Origin: Candidatus Moraniibacteriota bacterium
Lineage (GTDB): Bacteria; Patescibacteriota; Minisyncoccia; Moranbacterales; JAPLXC01
NCBI GenBank assembly: GCA_026396275.1
Contig: JAPLXC010000007.1
Location: 1-37,083, forward strand
Direction of reading: 5' to 3'
DNA: 37,083 bases
The notes beneath the pieces were generated by a model. It had not been told where the DNA came from and did no database searches. It saw nothing but the letters and a program-made list of their open reading frames with translations. The number at the start of each line of letters is the position of its first letter. Position 1 is the stretch's first letter. The translations under genes were made by a program, and so were the position numbers. Below, piece by piece: positions 11,652-20,513 of this stretch.

Positions 11652-12239
11652 TTACAACCCCGTTTCCGTGTAATCCCGCAGCGACACGCTGGTCTGAATT
11701 TTGGCTTCGTCGCGCGGGTTGCCGTCGCAACCGGTTACCGGGCAAACTTTGAGAGCAATTGTCACTTTGCCAACTATCGTGGGGTCGGAAGAAGTGGAAT
11801 AAAAATTTCCCGTGACCGTTCCACTGGTAATACTTGCCGGACTGCTAAGCGAAGTAGTTGTGCACCAGTCGATTTTGTCTGGAGCGCTGTCGCCCGGATC
11901 ATCCGCTGATTCCAGGGTAATTTCTGTACCACTAAAAGCATATCTTATGCATTTATTTTGAGAATAATCAAAAATTCTAACCGAAGAAGTTGTCAGGTTT
12001 TGTCCTATCGGACTTGCCACGCTGCTGGTCCTCAAGGACTTGGCTATTAAATTAATCGCGTATTGGGCAGCTTCTAAATCTCTTTGGATGACTTTGGCGC
12101 TGCGGTACCCTTGAAATGCCCGGCCGAAGATACCGGAAACAGTAGTCATTATTATGACGAAAACAAACATCGCTACGATGACTTCTATAAGGGTAAACCC
12201 CCTGATGGTATTCATTTTTTTGTCCGCTGACTTTTCCAT
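11652..12239 (-). CDS. PilW/GspJ-like minor pilin
   Basis: 195 residues with a prepilin signal: leader ending T-I-R-G, then F-T-L-I-E-V at mature 1-6 with the conserved Glu at mature 5, and a hydrophobic helix with P absent. An internal ATG at residue 9 would give a shorter leader and is also possible. The region after the helix (S-A-K-V-I-Q-R-D-L-E-A-A-Q-Y-A-I-N) is typical of PilW/GspJ. It lies between the PilX-like and PilV-like genes, so a coordinated minor pilin set is encoded. Confidence 0.82.
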   Translation of the reverse strand: MEKSADKKMNTIRGFTLIEVIVAMFVFVIIMTTVSGIFGRAFQGYRSAKVIQRDLEAAQYAINLIAKSLRTSSVASPIGQNLTTSSVRIFDYSQNKCIRYAFSGTEITLESADDPGDSAPDKIDWCTTTSLSSPASITSGTVTGNFYSTSSDPTIVGKVTIALKVCPVTGCDGNPRDEAKIQTSVSLRDYTETGL

Positions 12240-12291
12240 TTGTTCTGTTTGTTCTGTTTTTCCAAATTAACGCGTTTGAAATTATGTTTTC

Positions 12292-12822
12292 CTATTTCCA
12301 GGAGGTAAGCAGCGCTTCGACGGAAACGCATTTATTTCCCGTAGTGCAGGAGGCCGGTGGAGAATTTGCTCCACTCCACCAAACCGTGCTGGTTACTCTT
12401 TTTCCGGCAGGACTCGCGGAGGTAGCAATAGCAACATTTCTTGAGAAGCGGGTCGCATCCCCGCTTCCGTACTGATATCTTCCATTAGTATCATATTTCA
12501 AGGCATAATTTCCTCCGGAGCACGAAAGGTTAGGATCAACCGTGGCTGAAGTATCTTTTGTAACATCAATACACTTATTTCCATCTGTTAGCCAGTAGAA
12601 AGGGTCCTCTGAATAAACGATAAAGGAATTATCGCGCAAGTTCCGCGTGAGTTCCGCTCCCTCCTGTGCCAATTGCGCCGCGATAATCTCATTGCGGCTG
12701 TCAATTGACTGGCTGATGCTTTTGGCGATAAGCCCCACCGCCGCCACAATTCCGACAGTAATGACAAAAAGCGAAATAATCACTTCTCCTATGGAAAAAC
12801 CTTTTTTTCTACTTCGTAACAT
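12292..12822 (-). CDS. PilV/GspI-like minor pilin
   Basis: 176 residues. Leader M-L-R-S-R-K-K-G, cleavage before F-S-I-G-E-V-I-I-S with Glu at mature 5. The motif Q-L-A-Q-E-G-A-E-L-T-R-N-L-R-D-N after the transmembrane helix is characteristic of PilV/GspI-type proteins. Separated by 52 bases from the PilW-like gene, same strand. Confidence 0.83.
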   Translation of the reverse strand: MLRSRKKGFSIGEVIISLFVITVGIVAAVGLIAKSISQSIDSRNEIIAAQLAQEGAELTRNLRDNSFIVYSEDPFYWLTDGNKCIDVTKDTSATVDPNLSCSGGNYALKYDTNGRYQYGSGDATRFSRNVAIATSASPAGKRVTSTVWWSGANSPPASCTTGNKCVSVEALLTSWK

Positions 12823-12825
12823 AAC

Positions 12826-12885
12826 GAGTTGTTAGTGGTTAATGGCTGGTGGTTAGTTATCAGCAGTCAGTGGTTAGTAGTTTAG
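12826..12885. repeat. Spacer repeat, GTTAGTGGTTA family
   Basis: Near-tandem words GTTAGTGGTTA, GGTGGTTAGTTA and CAGTGGTTAGTAG fill the gap between two minor pilin genes. Confidence 0.5.
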
Positions 12886-13352
12886 CACCCCTCCCCAATT
12901 CTCTTTTCCTCCACTCTCCCCGGAGGATAGACGCAGACATTGATAGTTTTTATAGTTGTGCTTGTTTGATTCTGCAGAGTTATGACAGTATTATTATTGG
13001 GCGAAAGCACTCCAAATGGAATGGAAAAAGAAAATGATCCTGAATTTTGAAATGTTACCTTGTTCTTCAGAGTATACTGAATGGGAGGATTGCTGCATCC
13101 GCTATTATTGCTTACGCTGTAATTAGAGCCGCCATAAGTGAAAACGTAAGAATTGCAGGTTGAACTGGCATTTTTTCCGGTGAGAGCGTTATTCTGCGCC
13201 TCCCGCACCGCCGCCGCCACTTCGCGCGCCGCCACCTCCAGCTCTCTGTCTTTCCGACTATCCCCGAGATAAACCAGCGTCACCGACGTCATAATGCCAA
13301 TAATGGCGATAACGATTATTAGTTCTAGCAATGTGAAACCTCTATTATTCAT
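12882..13352 (-). CDS. FimT/GspH-like pseudopilin
   Basis: 156 residues. Leader M-N-N-R-G, cleavage before F-T-L-L-E-L with Glu at mature 5, long hydrophobic helix, then R-E-L-E-V-A-A-R-E-V-A-A-A-V-R-E-A-Q-N, the hallmark of GspH/FimT pseudopilins. FimT-like proteins can bind DNA during transformation, so with comF nearby a role in DNA uptake is possible; that is inference. Four Cys residues could make two disulfides. Confidence 0.83.
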   Translation of the reverse strand: MNNRGFTLLELIIVIAIIGIMTSVTLVYLGDSRKDRELEVAAREVAAAVREAQNNALTGKNASSTCNSYVFTYGGSNYSVSNNSGCSNPPIQYTLKNKVTFQNSGSFSFSIPFGVLSPNNNTVITLQNQTSTTIKTINVCVYPPGRVEEKRIGEGC

Positions 13353-13472
13353 ATCAAAAATTAAAAATCAAACATCAAAATTACAATTTAAAAATCAAAA
13401 ATTATTTCTAATTTTAAAATCATTTTTGAATTTTGATTTGTCATTTTGCATTTTGATTTTTGATATTTGATT
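13353..13472. repeat. AT-rich spacer forming a long imperfect hairpin
   Basis: Words of the type AAAAATTAAAAATCAAACATCAAAA in the left half (longest exact pieces about 15 bases) are matched by their complements GATTTTTGATATTTGATTTT in the right half. No gene seen. Confidence 0.6.
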
Positions 13473-14270
13473 TTAAAAGTACAGAAACCAATACTTGATT
13501 GCCGGAAATATTTTTGGAACAAAAATTGTGAGGAACACTCCTGCCACCAGAAACGGCGCGAATGGCACTTGGCTTTGCATAGTTTTTTTCTTGAGCGCTA
13601 TTAATATAATACCTGAAATCGCCCCGATGGTAAAAGCCATCACTAATGCGACTAGAATAGCTGGCCACTTGATGATCAGTCCAGCGAGCAGCGCCGCGTA
13701 AGCGTCTCCTATTCCCATCCACCTTTCCTTGGAAACAGAAGCCAGCAGAAAAAAGAAAAGGAACGCTCCCAGTCCGGCCAAGAGTCCCGAGAAAATGTTA
13801 AGTGAAAATATATCAGAAGAGGCATTAAAGTTTAGCCAGTCAGTCAGAAGATAATAACTAACCGTTAGTCCCACTCCCAGCCAGACGGCTATCATCGGAA
13901 TTTCCATAAATTTCAAATCATATACGAAAATAATCAAAAGCAGTGAAAAAGCAATTAAAAGATAAAATGTCTCAAGCCAACTTTGGGGACTGGACGCTGA
14001 AAAGAAATAAAGTCCAGTGGCGGCAAAAATAATTCCGGTGGAGAGCTCCACTAATGGATACTGCCAGGAAATTTTCTCCCCGCAGTCCCGGCAGCGCATT
14101 TTGAGAATGGTAAAACTTAAAAGCGGAATATTGTCGTACCAGCGGATCCGCGCCGCGCAATGCGGGCATTTGGAATGACCCAAAATAGTTTCCGCCGTAT
14201 GCAATCTTGAAATTACTACATTCAGGAAACTGCCGACAATGAGACCGAGAATGAAAAAAATTACTATCAT
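13473..14270 (-). CDS. pilD: Prepilin peptidase / N-methyltransferase
   Basis: Aspartic membrane protease that removes the leader from the prepilins of this cluster and N-methylates the new N-terminus. 265 residues. N-terminal membrane span, then the cytoplasmic methylase domain with C35-P-H-C38 and C60-R-D-C63, then about six more spans. Catalytic aspartates are D118 (Y-D-L-K-F-M-E-I-P) and D189 (G-I-G-D). Normal length and complete motif set. ATG at 14270. Lies between the pilin genes, in the same direction. Confidence 0.93.
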   Translation of the reverse strand: MIVIFFILGLIVGSFLNVVISRLHTAETILGHSKCPHCAARIRWYDNIPLLSFTILKMRCRDCGEKISWQYPLVELSTGIIFAATGLYFFSASSPQSWLETFYLLIAFSLLLIIFVYDLKFMEIPMIAVWLGVGLTVSYYLLTDWLNFNASSDIFSLNIFSGLLAGLGAFLFFFLLASVSKERWMGIGDAYAALLAGLIIKWPAILVALVMAFTIGAISGIILIALKKKTMQSQVPFAPFLVAGVFLTIFVPKIFPAIKYWFLYF

Positions 14271-14287
14271 TTCTATTATCTATTAAG

Positions 14288-14365
14288 CTAGTTAATGGGT
14301 TTGCGAGTTAACGGGTTAATCCTAAAAATCTTAACTCGTTAATGCGTTAACTCGTTAATATAAAT
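14288..14365. repeat. Spacer repeat, TTAACTCGTTAA family
   Basis: GCGAGTTAACGGGTTAAT and TTAACTCGTTAATGCG with a further TTAACTCGTTAAT form a hairpin-prone array, like those at 4080 and 6201. Confidence 0.6.
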
Positions 14366-14383
14366 CAATAAGGAATAAAAAAA

Positions 14384-14785
14384 TTAATCGCATTCCGTTC
14401 CCGACGCAGCGTAGCATTTTTCCACATTGCAAATAAGCCGGCAGTCCCGGCAGTTGTTGTTTGTTGTTACCGCCCAACCCGAGTAATCCGAACCAATTAC
14501 AAATTGGGTAATACTCCCGCATTTAGCAGATAAAGTGGGATATTTTTCACTTCCGGAATTGCAAATTATTCCTGTGCCAGGAGCCCCGCTTCCTGCTGTT
14601 CCTCCGCTTCCAATGCACATCTCCACCGCTGTCCGCACGCTGTCCATTGAAGTTTTATAACCGTTTATCGCCGCCTTATTTTGGGCAGAGGATGCCCAAA
14701 GAGCCAAAATTATTGCCGTCAACAGCCCGATAATGGCGATGATGATCATTAGTTCAATAAGAGTGAATCCTTTTTCTTTCTTCAT
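14384..14785 (-). CDS. Type IV pilin-like protein
   Basis: 133 residues. Short leader M-K-K-E-K-G, cleavage before F-T-L-I-E-L-M with Glu at mature 5, and a classic I-I-I-A-I-I-G-L-L helix. The globular part is short and holds seven Cys residues (C-R-D-C-R-L-I-C and others), many for such a small pilin; extracellular disulfide cross-links are likely. No Shine-Dalgarno, unlike the pilin upstream. It could be a second major pilin or a minor pilin. Confidence 0.85.
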   Translation of the reverse strand: MKKEKGFTLIELMIIIAIIGLLTAIILALWASSAQNKAAINGYKTSMDSVRTAVEMCIGSGGTAGSGAPGTGIICNSGSEKYPTLSAKCGSITQFVIGSDYSGWAVTTNNNCRDCRLICNVEKCYAASGTECD

Positions 14786-14891
14786 AATTTCTAATTGATC
14801 TAATAAAATCCCAATTAACTAAATCCCAAATTTTTAGGTCAACTAGGTTAATTAGAAATTAGGTCAATTTATTGAATCCTTTATCTACTTT

Positions 14892-14990
14892 CCCCGCGCC
14901 AATTCTAACTTTAAATCAAGCATAGAAAAACCTATGGCATTTTTTAAAATCGGCGCGGGGCTTGCCGTCCCGCCGAAACAGGACAGCAAG
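14892..14990 (-). other. Two GC-rich hairpins after the main pilin gene
   Basis: CTTGCCGTCC (14961-14970) pairs with GGACAGCAAG (14981-14990), one mismatch; CCCCGCGCC (14892-14900) pairs perfectly with GGCGCGGGG (14952-14960) and encloses a CATAG/CTATG hairpin. Neither has a T run, so mRNA stabilising or processing structures are more likely than terminators. Otherwise 14786-15010 has only repeat words (TTAGGTCAATT). Confidence 0.55.
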
Positions 14991-15010
14991 CATAAAAGTT
15001 TTCAACTGTT

Positions 15011-15430
15011 TTAGCAACCGATCGGGAAAGCCACTCCTGCTGGAGTAATAGTAGCATTATTTCCATCGCAAGCAGTAACGCCGGTACCCGTAATTCCAAC
15101 CGTCATTGTAAAATCGCCACTTGAAGCGCAAGCTCCTCCAGTTATTGTTCCAATCTCGGCAATGTTGGGTATAATTGCTCCAATTAACGGACTGCAGATA
15201 TCAGCATTTTTAGCTGTTTGTAAGGCAGCACCACTCTGATCGCAACACAATATTGCCCCAGGAGCCATACTAGAAATTGATGACTTTACAGCAGCTACAC
15301 GAGCCTTACTCCTCGCACTATTCAAACTCACTAACACAATCGATGCCAGAATCCCGATGATCGCAATAACAATCAAAAGTTCAATCAAGGTAAAGCCCTT
15401 TTTCTTCTTTTTCGCTTTTTTCTTTGCCAT
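15011..15430 (-). CDS. Major type IV pilin candidate
   Basis: 139 residues. A very basic leader ([12 protein letters not shown]) is cut before F13[15 protein letters not shown], with E17 as the conserved mature Glu5. Four paired Cys residues suggest disulfides. It is the only pilus gene with a strong ribosome binding site (AGGAGGTG, 15439-15446), has a stable hairpin directly upstream of that site, and GC-rich hairpins downstream, all suggesting high and separately controlled expression. I therefore judge it the main pilus subunit; the alternative is a competence pilin. Confidence 0.87.
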   Translation of the reverse strand: MAKKKAKKKKKGFTLIELLIVIAIIGILASIVLVSLNSARSKARVAAVKSSISSMAPGAILCCDQSGAALQTAKNADICSPLIGAIIPNIAEIGTITGGACASSGDFTMTVGITGTGVTACDGNNATITPAGVAFPIGC

Positions 15431-15438
15431 TAAAATTC

Positions 15439-15487
15439 ACCTCCTTTCGCCAACTTTGTCAAAATCTATGATTTTGCAACAAAGTTG
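15439..15487 (-). promoter_or_regulatory. Pilin leader: hairpin plus strong Shine-Dalgarno
   Basis: CAACTTTGT (15451-15459) pairs perfectly with ACAAAGTTG (15479-15487), extended inside by AAAATC/GATTTT. The stem ends four bases before AGGAGGTG. A hairpin this close to the ribosome site could protect the 5' end of a processed pilin mRNA. Confidence 0.65.
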
Positions 15488-15489
15488 AG

Positions 15490-15783
15490 CGTCCCGCTCC
15501 TTTTCTTTAGATAGTCCTACTTTTATTTCAAGTTCAGGCGAAGCCGTTTCATGCTTATGGTAATAAATTTCCGTAAATTATCTTCGGAAAAGGGGCGGGG
15601 CTAGCTCATGTTGCCTCAAGACTTAACAAAGATTTTTTTAACTTTTAGTTTCTATATTTAAACAGTCAGTTATTTTGATTAATTTTCAATTATTAAAAAA
15701 TTTGAAAATTGTAAATTAATTGCTACCGCCTTGGCGGGGTCCCGACCTGGCGGGATAAATTGAGAATTGGAAATTGGAAATTA
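15490..15783 (-). other. Spacer between pilC and the pilin gene
   Basis: No gene. It holds an AATTTTCAA/TTGAAAATT stem near 15685-15711, two short GC hairpins CCGCC-tt-GGCGG and TCCCG/CGGGA near 15726-15755, and a TTTCCG/CGGAAA pair near 15569-15591. No clear sigma-70 promoter for the pilin could be picked; the best candidate is TTGAAA with a weak -10 near 15510-15535. Confidence 0.4.
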
Positions 15784-16992
15784 TCACAACTTTCCGGCTA
15801 TGTTATAGATAGGCAGCAGTATCGCGAACACCAGAATCGCCACTCCGATTCCCAAAATGACAATCAAAATCGGTTCAATCATCGTGGAAAGGTTGCGGGC
15901 GGTTTTGTCAACTTCCTGCTCATAAAAGGAGGAGACATTTTTGAGAACTTCGCCCAATTTCCCGGTCTCTTCGCCGATCTTCGTCATTTGGGAAACAATG
16001 GGAGGAACATCGGATGATTTGGCAAAGACCGTGCTGATGTGCCCTCCGGTTTTTACTTCGTCAGCGCTGCGCAAAATGATACTTTGATGGACGCTGTTTC
16101 CCACCACTTCACTGACGATAATGAGCGCCCGTACAATTGGTATTCCTGCTGTCAGCATCAAGGAAAGATTGTCGGCAAATCTCGCCAAATAAATGGAGCG
16201 AAAGAAATTTCCCAAAATCGGCAGCTTTATTTTCACCTGGTCCCACTCGCGCTTCCCCGCTTCGGTCTTCACATAATACAAAAACCCGCCAATGAGTCCC
16301 ACTATTACGATTAGCACCGCCCACCAGAAATTAGCCATAAAGTCGCCAATGAATATAATTGCCCGGGTGTACCAGGGAATGGCAACGTCCAGTTCTTTGA
16401 TGATTCCTGTGAGTTTGGGAAGAATAACGGTAATTACCAGAAAACCGATAATAAAAGCGACGGTAATCACAAAGGAGGGATAGAGCAAAGCGCTCCTTAT
16501 TTTAGAGACCAGTTGATAATTTTTTTCGGCGTTGTCAGCGACAAAAGATATTGCTCGCTGAAGATTGCCGGAGACCTCGCCTGCCCGGACCACACTTACC
16601 ATGATAGGGGAAAAAGCCGTCGGATGTTTTTCCAAGCTCTCGGAAAACGGCATTCCTTCCCGGACATCTTCGGTTATCTCCCGGATAACGAGACACAGGA
16701 ATTTATTGGTGGTCTGTTCTTCAATGGCCGCCAGTGACTGGGTAATAGGAACTTTGGCTTCAATCAAGGTAGCCAGTTGCCGGAAAAAAACAACTAATTC
16801 TCTTTGGCTCACTCCTTCCCAAATTCTTTGAATCTCCCTAATAAATGCAGGCGTTCTTTTTTCCTGCTCAACGAATATGGGAACAAGATTGCTCTTTTGG
16901 AGCGCCTGGACAGCGGCTTGCTCGCTGATTGATTCAATGGTTCCTTTTTTAACCGCTCCAGTTTGATCTTTGGCTTTGAAAATAAATCTCAT
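15784..16992 (-). CDS. pilC: Type IV pilus inner-membrane platform protein PilC
   Basis: Polytopic platform on which the PilB and PilT motors act. 402 residues, normal for the family. Two copies of the T2SF domain (about 65-190 and 265-395) with membrane segments near 168-190, 215-238 and 370-396. Motifs such as F-F-R-Q-L-A-T-L-I-E-A-K-V-P and F-A-D-N-L-S-L-M-L-T-A-G-I-P mark the two repeats. ATG at 16992. Follows pilT in transcription order with a 134-base spacer holding an ACAATCTTTT palindrome. Confidence 0.94.
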   Translation of the reverse strand: MRFIFKAKDQTGAVKKGTIESISEQAAVQALQKSNLVPIFVEQEKRTPAFIREIQRIWEGVSQRELVVFFRQLATLIEAKVPITQSLAAIEEQTTNKFLCLVIREITEDVREGMPFSESLEKHPTAFSPIMVSVVRAGEVSGNLQRAISFVADNAEKNYQLVSKIRSALLYPSFVITVAFIIGFLVITVILPKLTGIIKELDVAIPWYTRAIIFIGDFMANFWWAVLIVIVGLIGGFLYYVKTEAGKREWDQVKIKLPILGNFFRSIYLARFADNLSLMLTAGIPIVRALIIVSEVVGNSVHQSIILRSADEVKTGGHISTVFAKSSDVPPIVSQMTKIGEETGKLGEVLKNVSSFYEQEVDKTARNLSTMIEPILIVILGIGVAILVFAILLPIYNIAGKL

Positions 16993-17048
16993 ATGTGCTT
17001 CGCTAAAATCAAAGATTAAAATGCAAAATGCAAAATTAGGGAATTCGT

Positions 17049-17089
17049 TTCGCTTATAAACAATCTTTTAAAAGATTGTCGTAGAGCGA
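17049..17089. repeat. Palindrome between pilT and pilC
   Basis: ACAATCTTTTAAAAGATTGT (17060-17079) is a perfect 20-bp palindrome, extended by TCGCT/AGCGA outside. The flanks are AT-rich words GATTTTTAATTTTTGATTTT and their complements, as at 13353. Confidence 0.7.
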
Positions 17090-17126
17090 CACCAAAATTT
17101 TGATTTTTAATTTTTGATTTTTAATT

Positions 17127-18203
17127 TTACTTCTTAATTAGCATCTGCAAATATTCTCTGTTTTTTGAAAATTTGAGAGCGTCATCAATGGTAATCAGTC
17201 CTTGGTGAACCAAGTCCGCCAGCGATTTATCCAGCGATATCATCCCTTCCCCTAAGCTCGTTTCAATCACGGAGTCAATTTGATAGGTCTTATTTTCCCG
17301 AACAAGATTTTCCACCGCGTGGTTTTTAATCATAATCTCCACCGCCGGAATGCGCCCTCCTCCAATGCGGGGAATGAGCCGCTGGGAAACCACTCCCAGA
17401 AGAACATTGGCCAGTTGCGAACGGATTTGATTCTGCTGGTGAGCGGGGAAAACGTCAATGATGCGATCTACCGTCTGGGCGCTGTCATTAGTGTGAAGTG
17501 TCGCAAAGATAAGATGTCCGGTCTCGGCCGCCGTCATAGCGGTGCTGATAGTGTCAAGATCCCGCATTTCCCCAATCAGCACGACATTGGCGTCTTCGCG
17601 GAACACCGCCCGCAGGGCGTCCTGAAAGGAACGCGCGTCTTCTCCCACTTCCCGTTGATTGATAATGCAGCGGTCCTGTTCGTACACGTACTCAATCGGA
17701 TCTTCAATGGTAATAATATGCTTTTCCTCGTTGTGATTGATGCTGTCAATAAGTGCCGCCAAAGTCGTTGATTTTCCGTGACCGACCGGACCGGTAACTA
17801 GTAGGAGTCCTTGAGAATACTGCGCGAAATTATAAAGGGCGGTGGGGATATTCAGTTCTTCCAAGGTTCTCACTCTACTGGTAATCAGACGCATGGCGAT
17901 GCTAATGCAACCTTTCTGAAAAAAAACATTTGTCCGAAAACGGGCTTTGTCCTCAAAATTATAGGAAAAGTCGGCCTGATGGTCTTCCATCAGTTTCTTT
18001 TTATTTTCTCCGTTTAAAATAACATCGGAAAGCGCCTTGGTGTCTTCCGCTGTCAACATGCTCTCCTGCGTCAAAGGATATAATTTTCCATCTACGCGAA
18101 TAGTTGGGTATCTTCCCACTACCAAATGAAGGTCTGAAGCATTTTGCTGGGCCACAATTCGCAGTAAATTTTTCATTTTTTGTTCAATGTGGAGAGCATC
18201 CAT
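17127..18203 (-). CDS. pilT: Pilus retraction ATPase PilT
   Basis: Hexameric motor that depolymerises the pilus, needed for twitching and DNA uptake. 358 residues. Walker A G138-P-V-G-H-G-K-S145 (the usual T-G-S is replaced by V-G-H but the P-loop is intact), Asp box I-T-I-E-D-P-I-E-Y (164-172), Walker B V-L-I-G-E-M-R-D (208-215), His box T-G-H-L-I-F-A-T-L-H-T (228-238). The PAS-like N-terminal domain starts A-S-D-L-H-L. All motor motifs are present. Located between the response regulator and pilC. Confidence 0.95.
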   Translation of the reverse strand: MDALHIEQKMKNLLRIVAQQNASDLHLVVGRYPTIRVDGKLYPLTQESMLTAEDTKALSDVILNGENKKKLMEDHQADFSYNFEDKARFRTNVFFQKGCISIAMRLITSRVRTLEELNIPTALYNFAQYSQGLLLVTGPVGHGKSTTLAALIDSINHNEEKHIITIEDPIEYVYEQDRCIINQREVGEDARSFQDALRAVFREDANVVLIGEMRDLDTISTAMTAAETGHLIFATLHTNDSAQTVDRIIDVFPAHQQNQIRSQLANVLLGVVSQRLIPRIGGGRIPAVEIMIKNHAVENLVRENKTYQIDSVIETSLGEGMISLDKSLADLVHQGLITIDDALKFSKNREYLQMLIKK

Positions 18204-18258
18204 GTATTTTCTTGATTGTTCTATAATTCATTTTAGCAAACTTTGACTTCCGCCACAA

Positions 18259-18633
18259 TCACTTGAGCAGTGACCGGATTTTGCCCACAACTTCCGAGGG
18301 CGTAAAATGCGATTTTATGAGATAATCGGAAGCTCCTATGCCCAGCCCTTCTTCGACTTTTTCTTTTTCCGAGAGATTAGTGAGAAGAATAACGGGAATA
18401 TTCTTCCATTCTTTCTTCTCCTTGATCTTTTTTAGAACTTCTATGCCGTCCATATAGGGCATAATAATATCCAGCAGAATAAGATCAGGCAGTTGCTCCT
18501 CCAGCCGCTTTATGGCTTCCATGCCGTTTTCCGCCACCATAATTGCGAACCCTTCTTGCTCCAGTTTTGTGTGATATATATCCGTAACAAAAGCATCATC
18601 CTCCACGAGTAGTATAGTTTTCTTTTTCTCCAT
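18259..18633 (-). CDS. CheY-like single-domain response regulator
   Basis: 124 residues, receiver domain only. Acidic pocket D12/D13, phosphoacceptor D55 (L-I-L-L-D-I-I-M-P), T85 and K107 all present, so it should be phosphorylated. No output domain: it probably acts by protein contact, as PilG/PilH do on the pilus motors. It sits between pilB and pilT. No histidine kinase gene is in the window, so its partner is elsewhere. Confidence 0.9.
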   Translation of the reverse strand: MEKKKTILLVEDDAFVTDIYHTKLEQEGFAIMVAENGMEAIKRLEEQLPDLILLDIIMPYMDGIEVLKKIKEKKEWKNIPVILLTNLSEKEKVEEGLGIGASDYLIKSHFTPSEVVGKIRSLLK

Positions 18634-18659
18634 ATTTTCGCTTTTAACAAAATTATTAC

Positions 18660-18790
18660 TTCTAAATTGTCAGAAATCCCAATTCCAAAACTCAAATTCC
18701 AAATCAAGTTCAAATGTCTAAATGACAAAATTTAAAGAATTTTAATTTAGATTTGATTTGGAATAATTTGAGCTTTGAAATTTGAACTTT
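18660..18790. repeat. AT-rich hairpin spacer between pilB and the regulator gene
   Basis: CTCAAATTCCAAATCAA on the left pairs with TTGATTTGGAATAATTTGAG on the right, flanked by more imperfect complements. No gene. Confidence 0.6.
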
Positions 18791-18796
18791 TAAGAG

Positions 18797-20500
18797 CTAT
18801 CCCTGGTCATCGTCCACATCTCCCCCCACCGTCAAACTTCCTCCTGTCACTCTTTCCATTTCCGCCAAAGTAGTAATTCCCTTGAGAACCTTGAGAATTC
18901 CATCTTGTCTCATTGTAATCATTTTTTGTCTCTTGGCTTCTTTTCGGATTCCTGCTTCTCCGCCTTTCTCTTCGGAAATAACCTCCTGAAGGCGTTGATC
19001 TATCTCCAGCGCCTCAAAGACAGCCATTCTTCCCTTCAGTCCTACGTTGTTGCAAAGATCGCATCCTTTCCCTTGATAAAATTTTATGCCTTGCGATAAA
19101 TCCAGGTCGTATTTCGCGACTTCTTCCGGAGGAATTTCTTCCAGTTCTTTTCGAATGCGCTCTGCCACTCCATGAGGAACGCTAATTTCTTCCTTGCAGT
19201 TGGGGCAGATTTTTCTTGCCAGCCGCTGAGCCGCCACCACGCTTAGAGAGGCCGACAAAAGAAAGGGCTCAATTCCCATGTCTACCAGCCGGGGTATGGC
19301 GCCAATTGAATTATTGGTATGGAGAGTGGAAAAAACCAGGTGCCCGGTGAGAGCCGCGTGAATGGCGAGCTCCGCTGTTTCACCATCTCTGATTTCTCCC
19401 ACCATGATAATGTTGGGATCCTGGCGCAATATTGAACGCAGGCCGCTGGCAAAGGTATAGCCGATTTCCGGCTTTATCTGGCTTTGATTGACTCCCTCGA
19501 TGTAGTATTCTATGGGATCCTCCAGAGTTATGATGTTTCTTTCTTCCTGATTGAGCACTTGTAAAAAAGCGTAAAGAGTCGTTGATTTTCCCGAGCCGGT
19601 GGGGCCGGTGATAAGAATAATTCCGTACGGCTCCCGGATTCTTTTGTTTAAAATCTCCATATTTCTTCCGATCAGTCCCAGCACTCCGAAATCAAGCAGT
19701 CCTTCTTCCCTGTCCAGCACTCGAATCACCACTTTCTCGCCGTCGATGACCGGAAGAGTTGAGACCCTGAAGTCAATTGTCCTCCCTTGTTCCTTAACTT
19801 TAAAGCGGCCGTCTTGCGGTTTTCTCCTTTCATCGATTTTTAAATTGGAAAGGATCTTGATTCGCGACACAATGACTTTCCCAACCTCTTTCGGCAACAC
19901 CAGAGAGGAGTGAAGCACGCCGTCCATCCGGAAGCGCACGCGGTAATTTTCATCCATTGGTTCGATGTGAACGTCACTAGCCCGTCCGTCAATCGCGTGA
20001 TTGATAATTACCTGGACGAGTTTTGAGACCGGGGCATCTTGAATGACTTCTTCAATTCGGCCTCCGACTGGCTCCCTTTTTAATCGAAAGTCCTCGACTT
20101 CTTCTTTGAGCGATTGGATCACTTCTTCAACCGCTTTCTCCGTGCTGCTATATTGGGCGATGATATCCTGAAATGTTTGAAGGGAGATCAAATATATCTC
20201 TATCTCTAACTTCTCTTTTTCGGTAATGAAACGCAGGATATTGAGTGCTTCGATATCCTGGGGATTGACCATGGCTACTTTAAGCAGGCGCTCCTTCTTC
20301 TCAAACGCTGCCAGATGCTGTTCCCGCGCCACGTCTTCAGGAATTAAATTGATAACTTTTTTTTCAATTTTATTCGGCGCTTCAGGCAAAAACAAAACTC
20401 CAAAGGCCTTAGCTCTTTCCTCTATTGACCCTTCTTGAAGCAAGCTGCTGCCTGCCTGTCTCTTGTTATTTTTTTTAGCAACGCGCTGGGAAAAATTCAT
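18797..20500 (-). CDS. pilB: Pilus extension ATPase PilB
   Basis: Motor that polymerises pilin. 567 residues. N-terminal MshEN/T2SSE-N domain (about 25-125), then the ATPase core with Walker A G299-P-T-G-S-G-K-S306, Asp box L-E-D-P-I-E-Y (326-332), Walker B I-I-M-V-G-E-I-R-D (364-372) and His box T-G-H-L-V-F-S-T-L-H-T (385-395). The zinc-binding Cys pairs C432/C435 and C480/C483, typical of GspE/PilB, separate it from PilT. It begins 13 bases after pilO, so the two are cotranscribed. Confidence 0.95.
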   Translation of the reverse strand: MNFSQRVAKKNNKRQAGSSLLQEGSIEERAKAFGVLFLPEAPNKIEKKVINLIPEDVAREQHLAAFEKKERLLKVAMVNPQDIEALNILRFITEKEKLEIEIYLISLQTFQDIIAQYSSTEKAVEEVIQSLKEEVEDFRLKREPVGGRIEEVIQDAPVSKLVQVIINHAIDGRASDVHIEPMDENYRVRFRMDGVLHSSLVLPKEVGKVIVSRIKILSNLKIDERRKPQDGRFKVKEQGRTIDFRVSTLPVIDGEKVVIRVLDREEGLLDFGVLGLIGRNMEILNKRIREPYGIILITGPTGSGKSTTLYAFLQVLNQEERNIITLEDPIEYYIEGVNQSQIKPEIGYTFASGLRSILRQDPNIIMVGEIRDGETAELAIHAALTGHLVFSTLHTNNSIGAIPRLVDMGIEPFLLSASLSVVAAQRLARKICPNCKEEISVPHGVAERIRKELEEIPPEEVAKYDLDLSQGIKFYQGKGCDLCNNVGLKGRMAVFEALEIDQRLQEVISEEKGGEAGIRKEAKRQKMITMRQDGILKVLKGITTLAEMERVTGGSLTVGGDVDDDQG

Positions 20501-20513
20501 TGGACGGAAGAAT

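Noticed and set aside
14892-14960. Known riboswitch after the pilin gene
   Set aside because: Only the outer stem and a small inner hairpin are clear; no c-di-GMP, preQ1 or other aptamer core motif is present, and it lies after the pilin stop.
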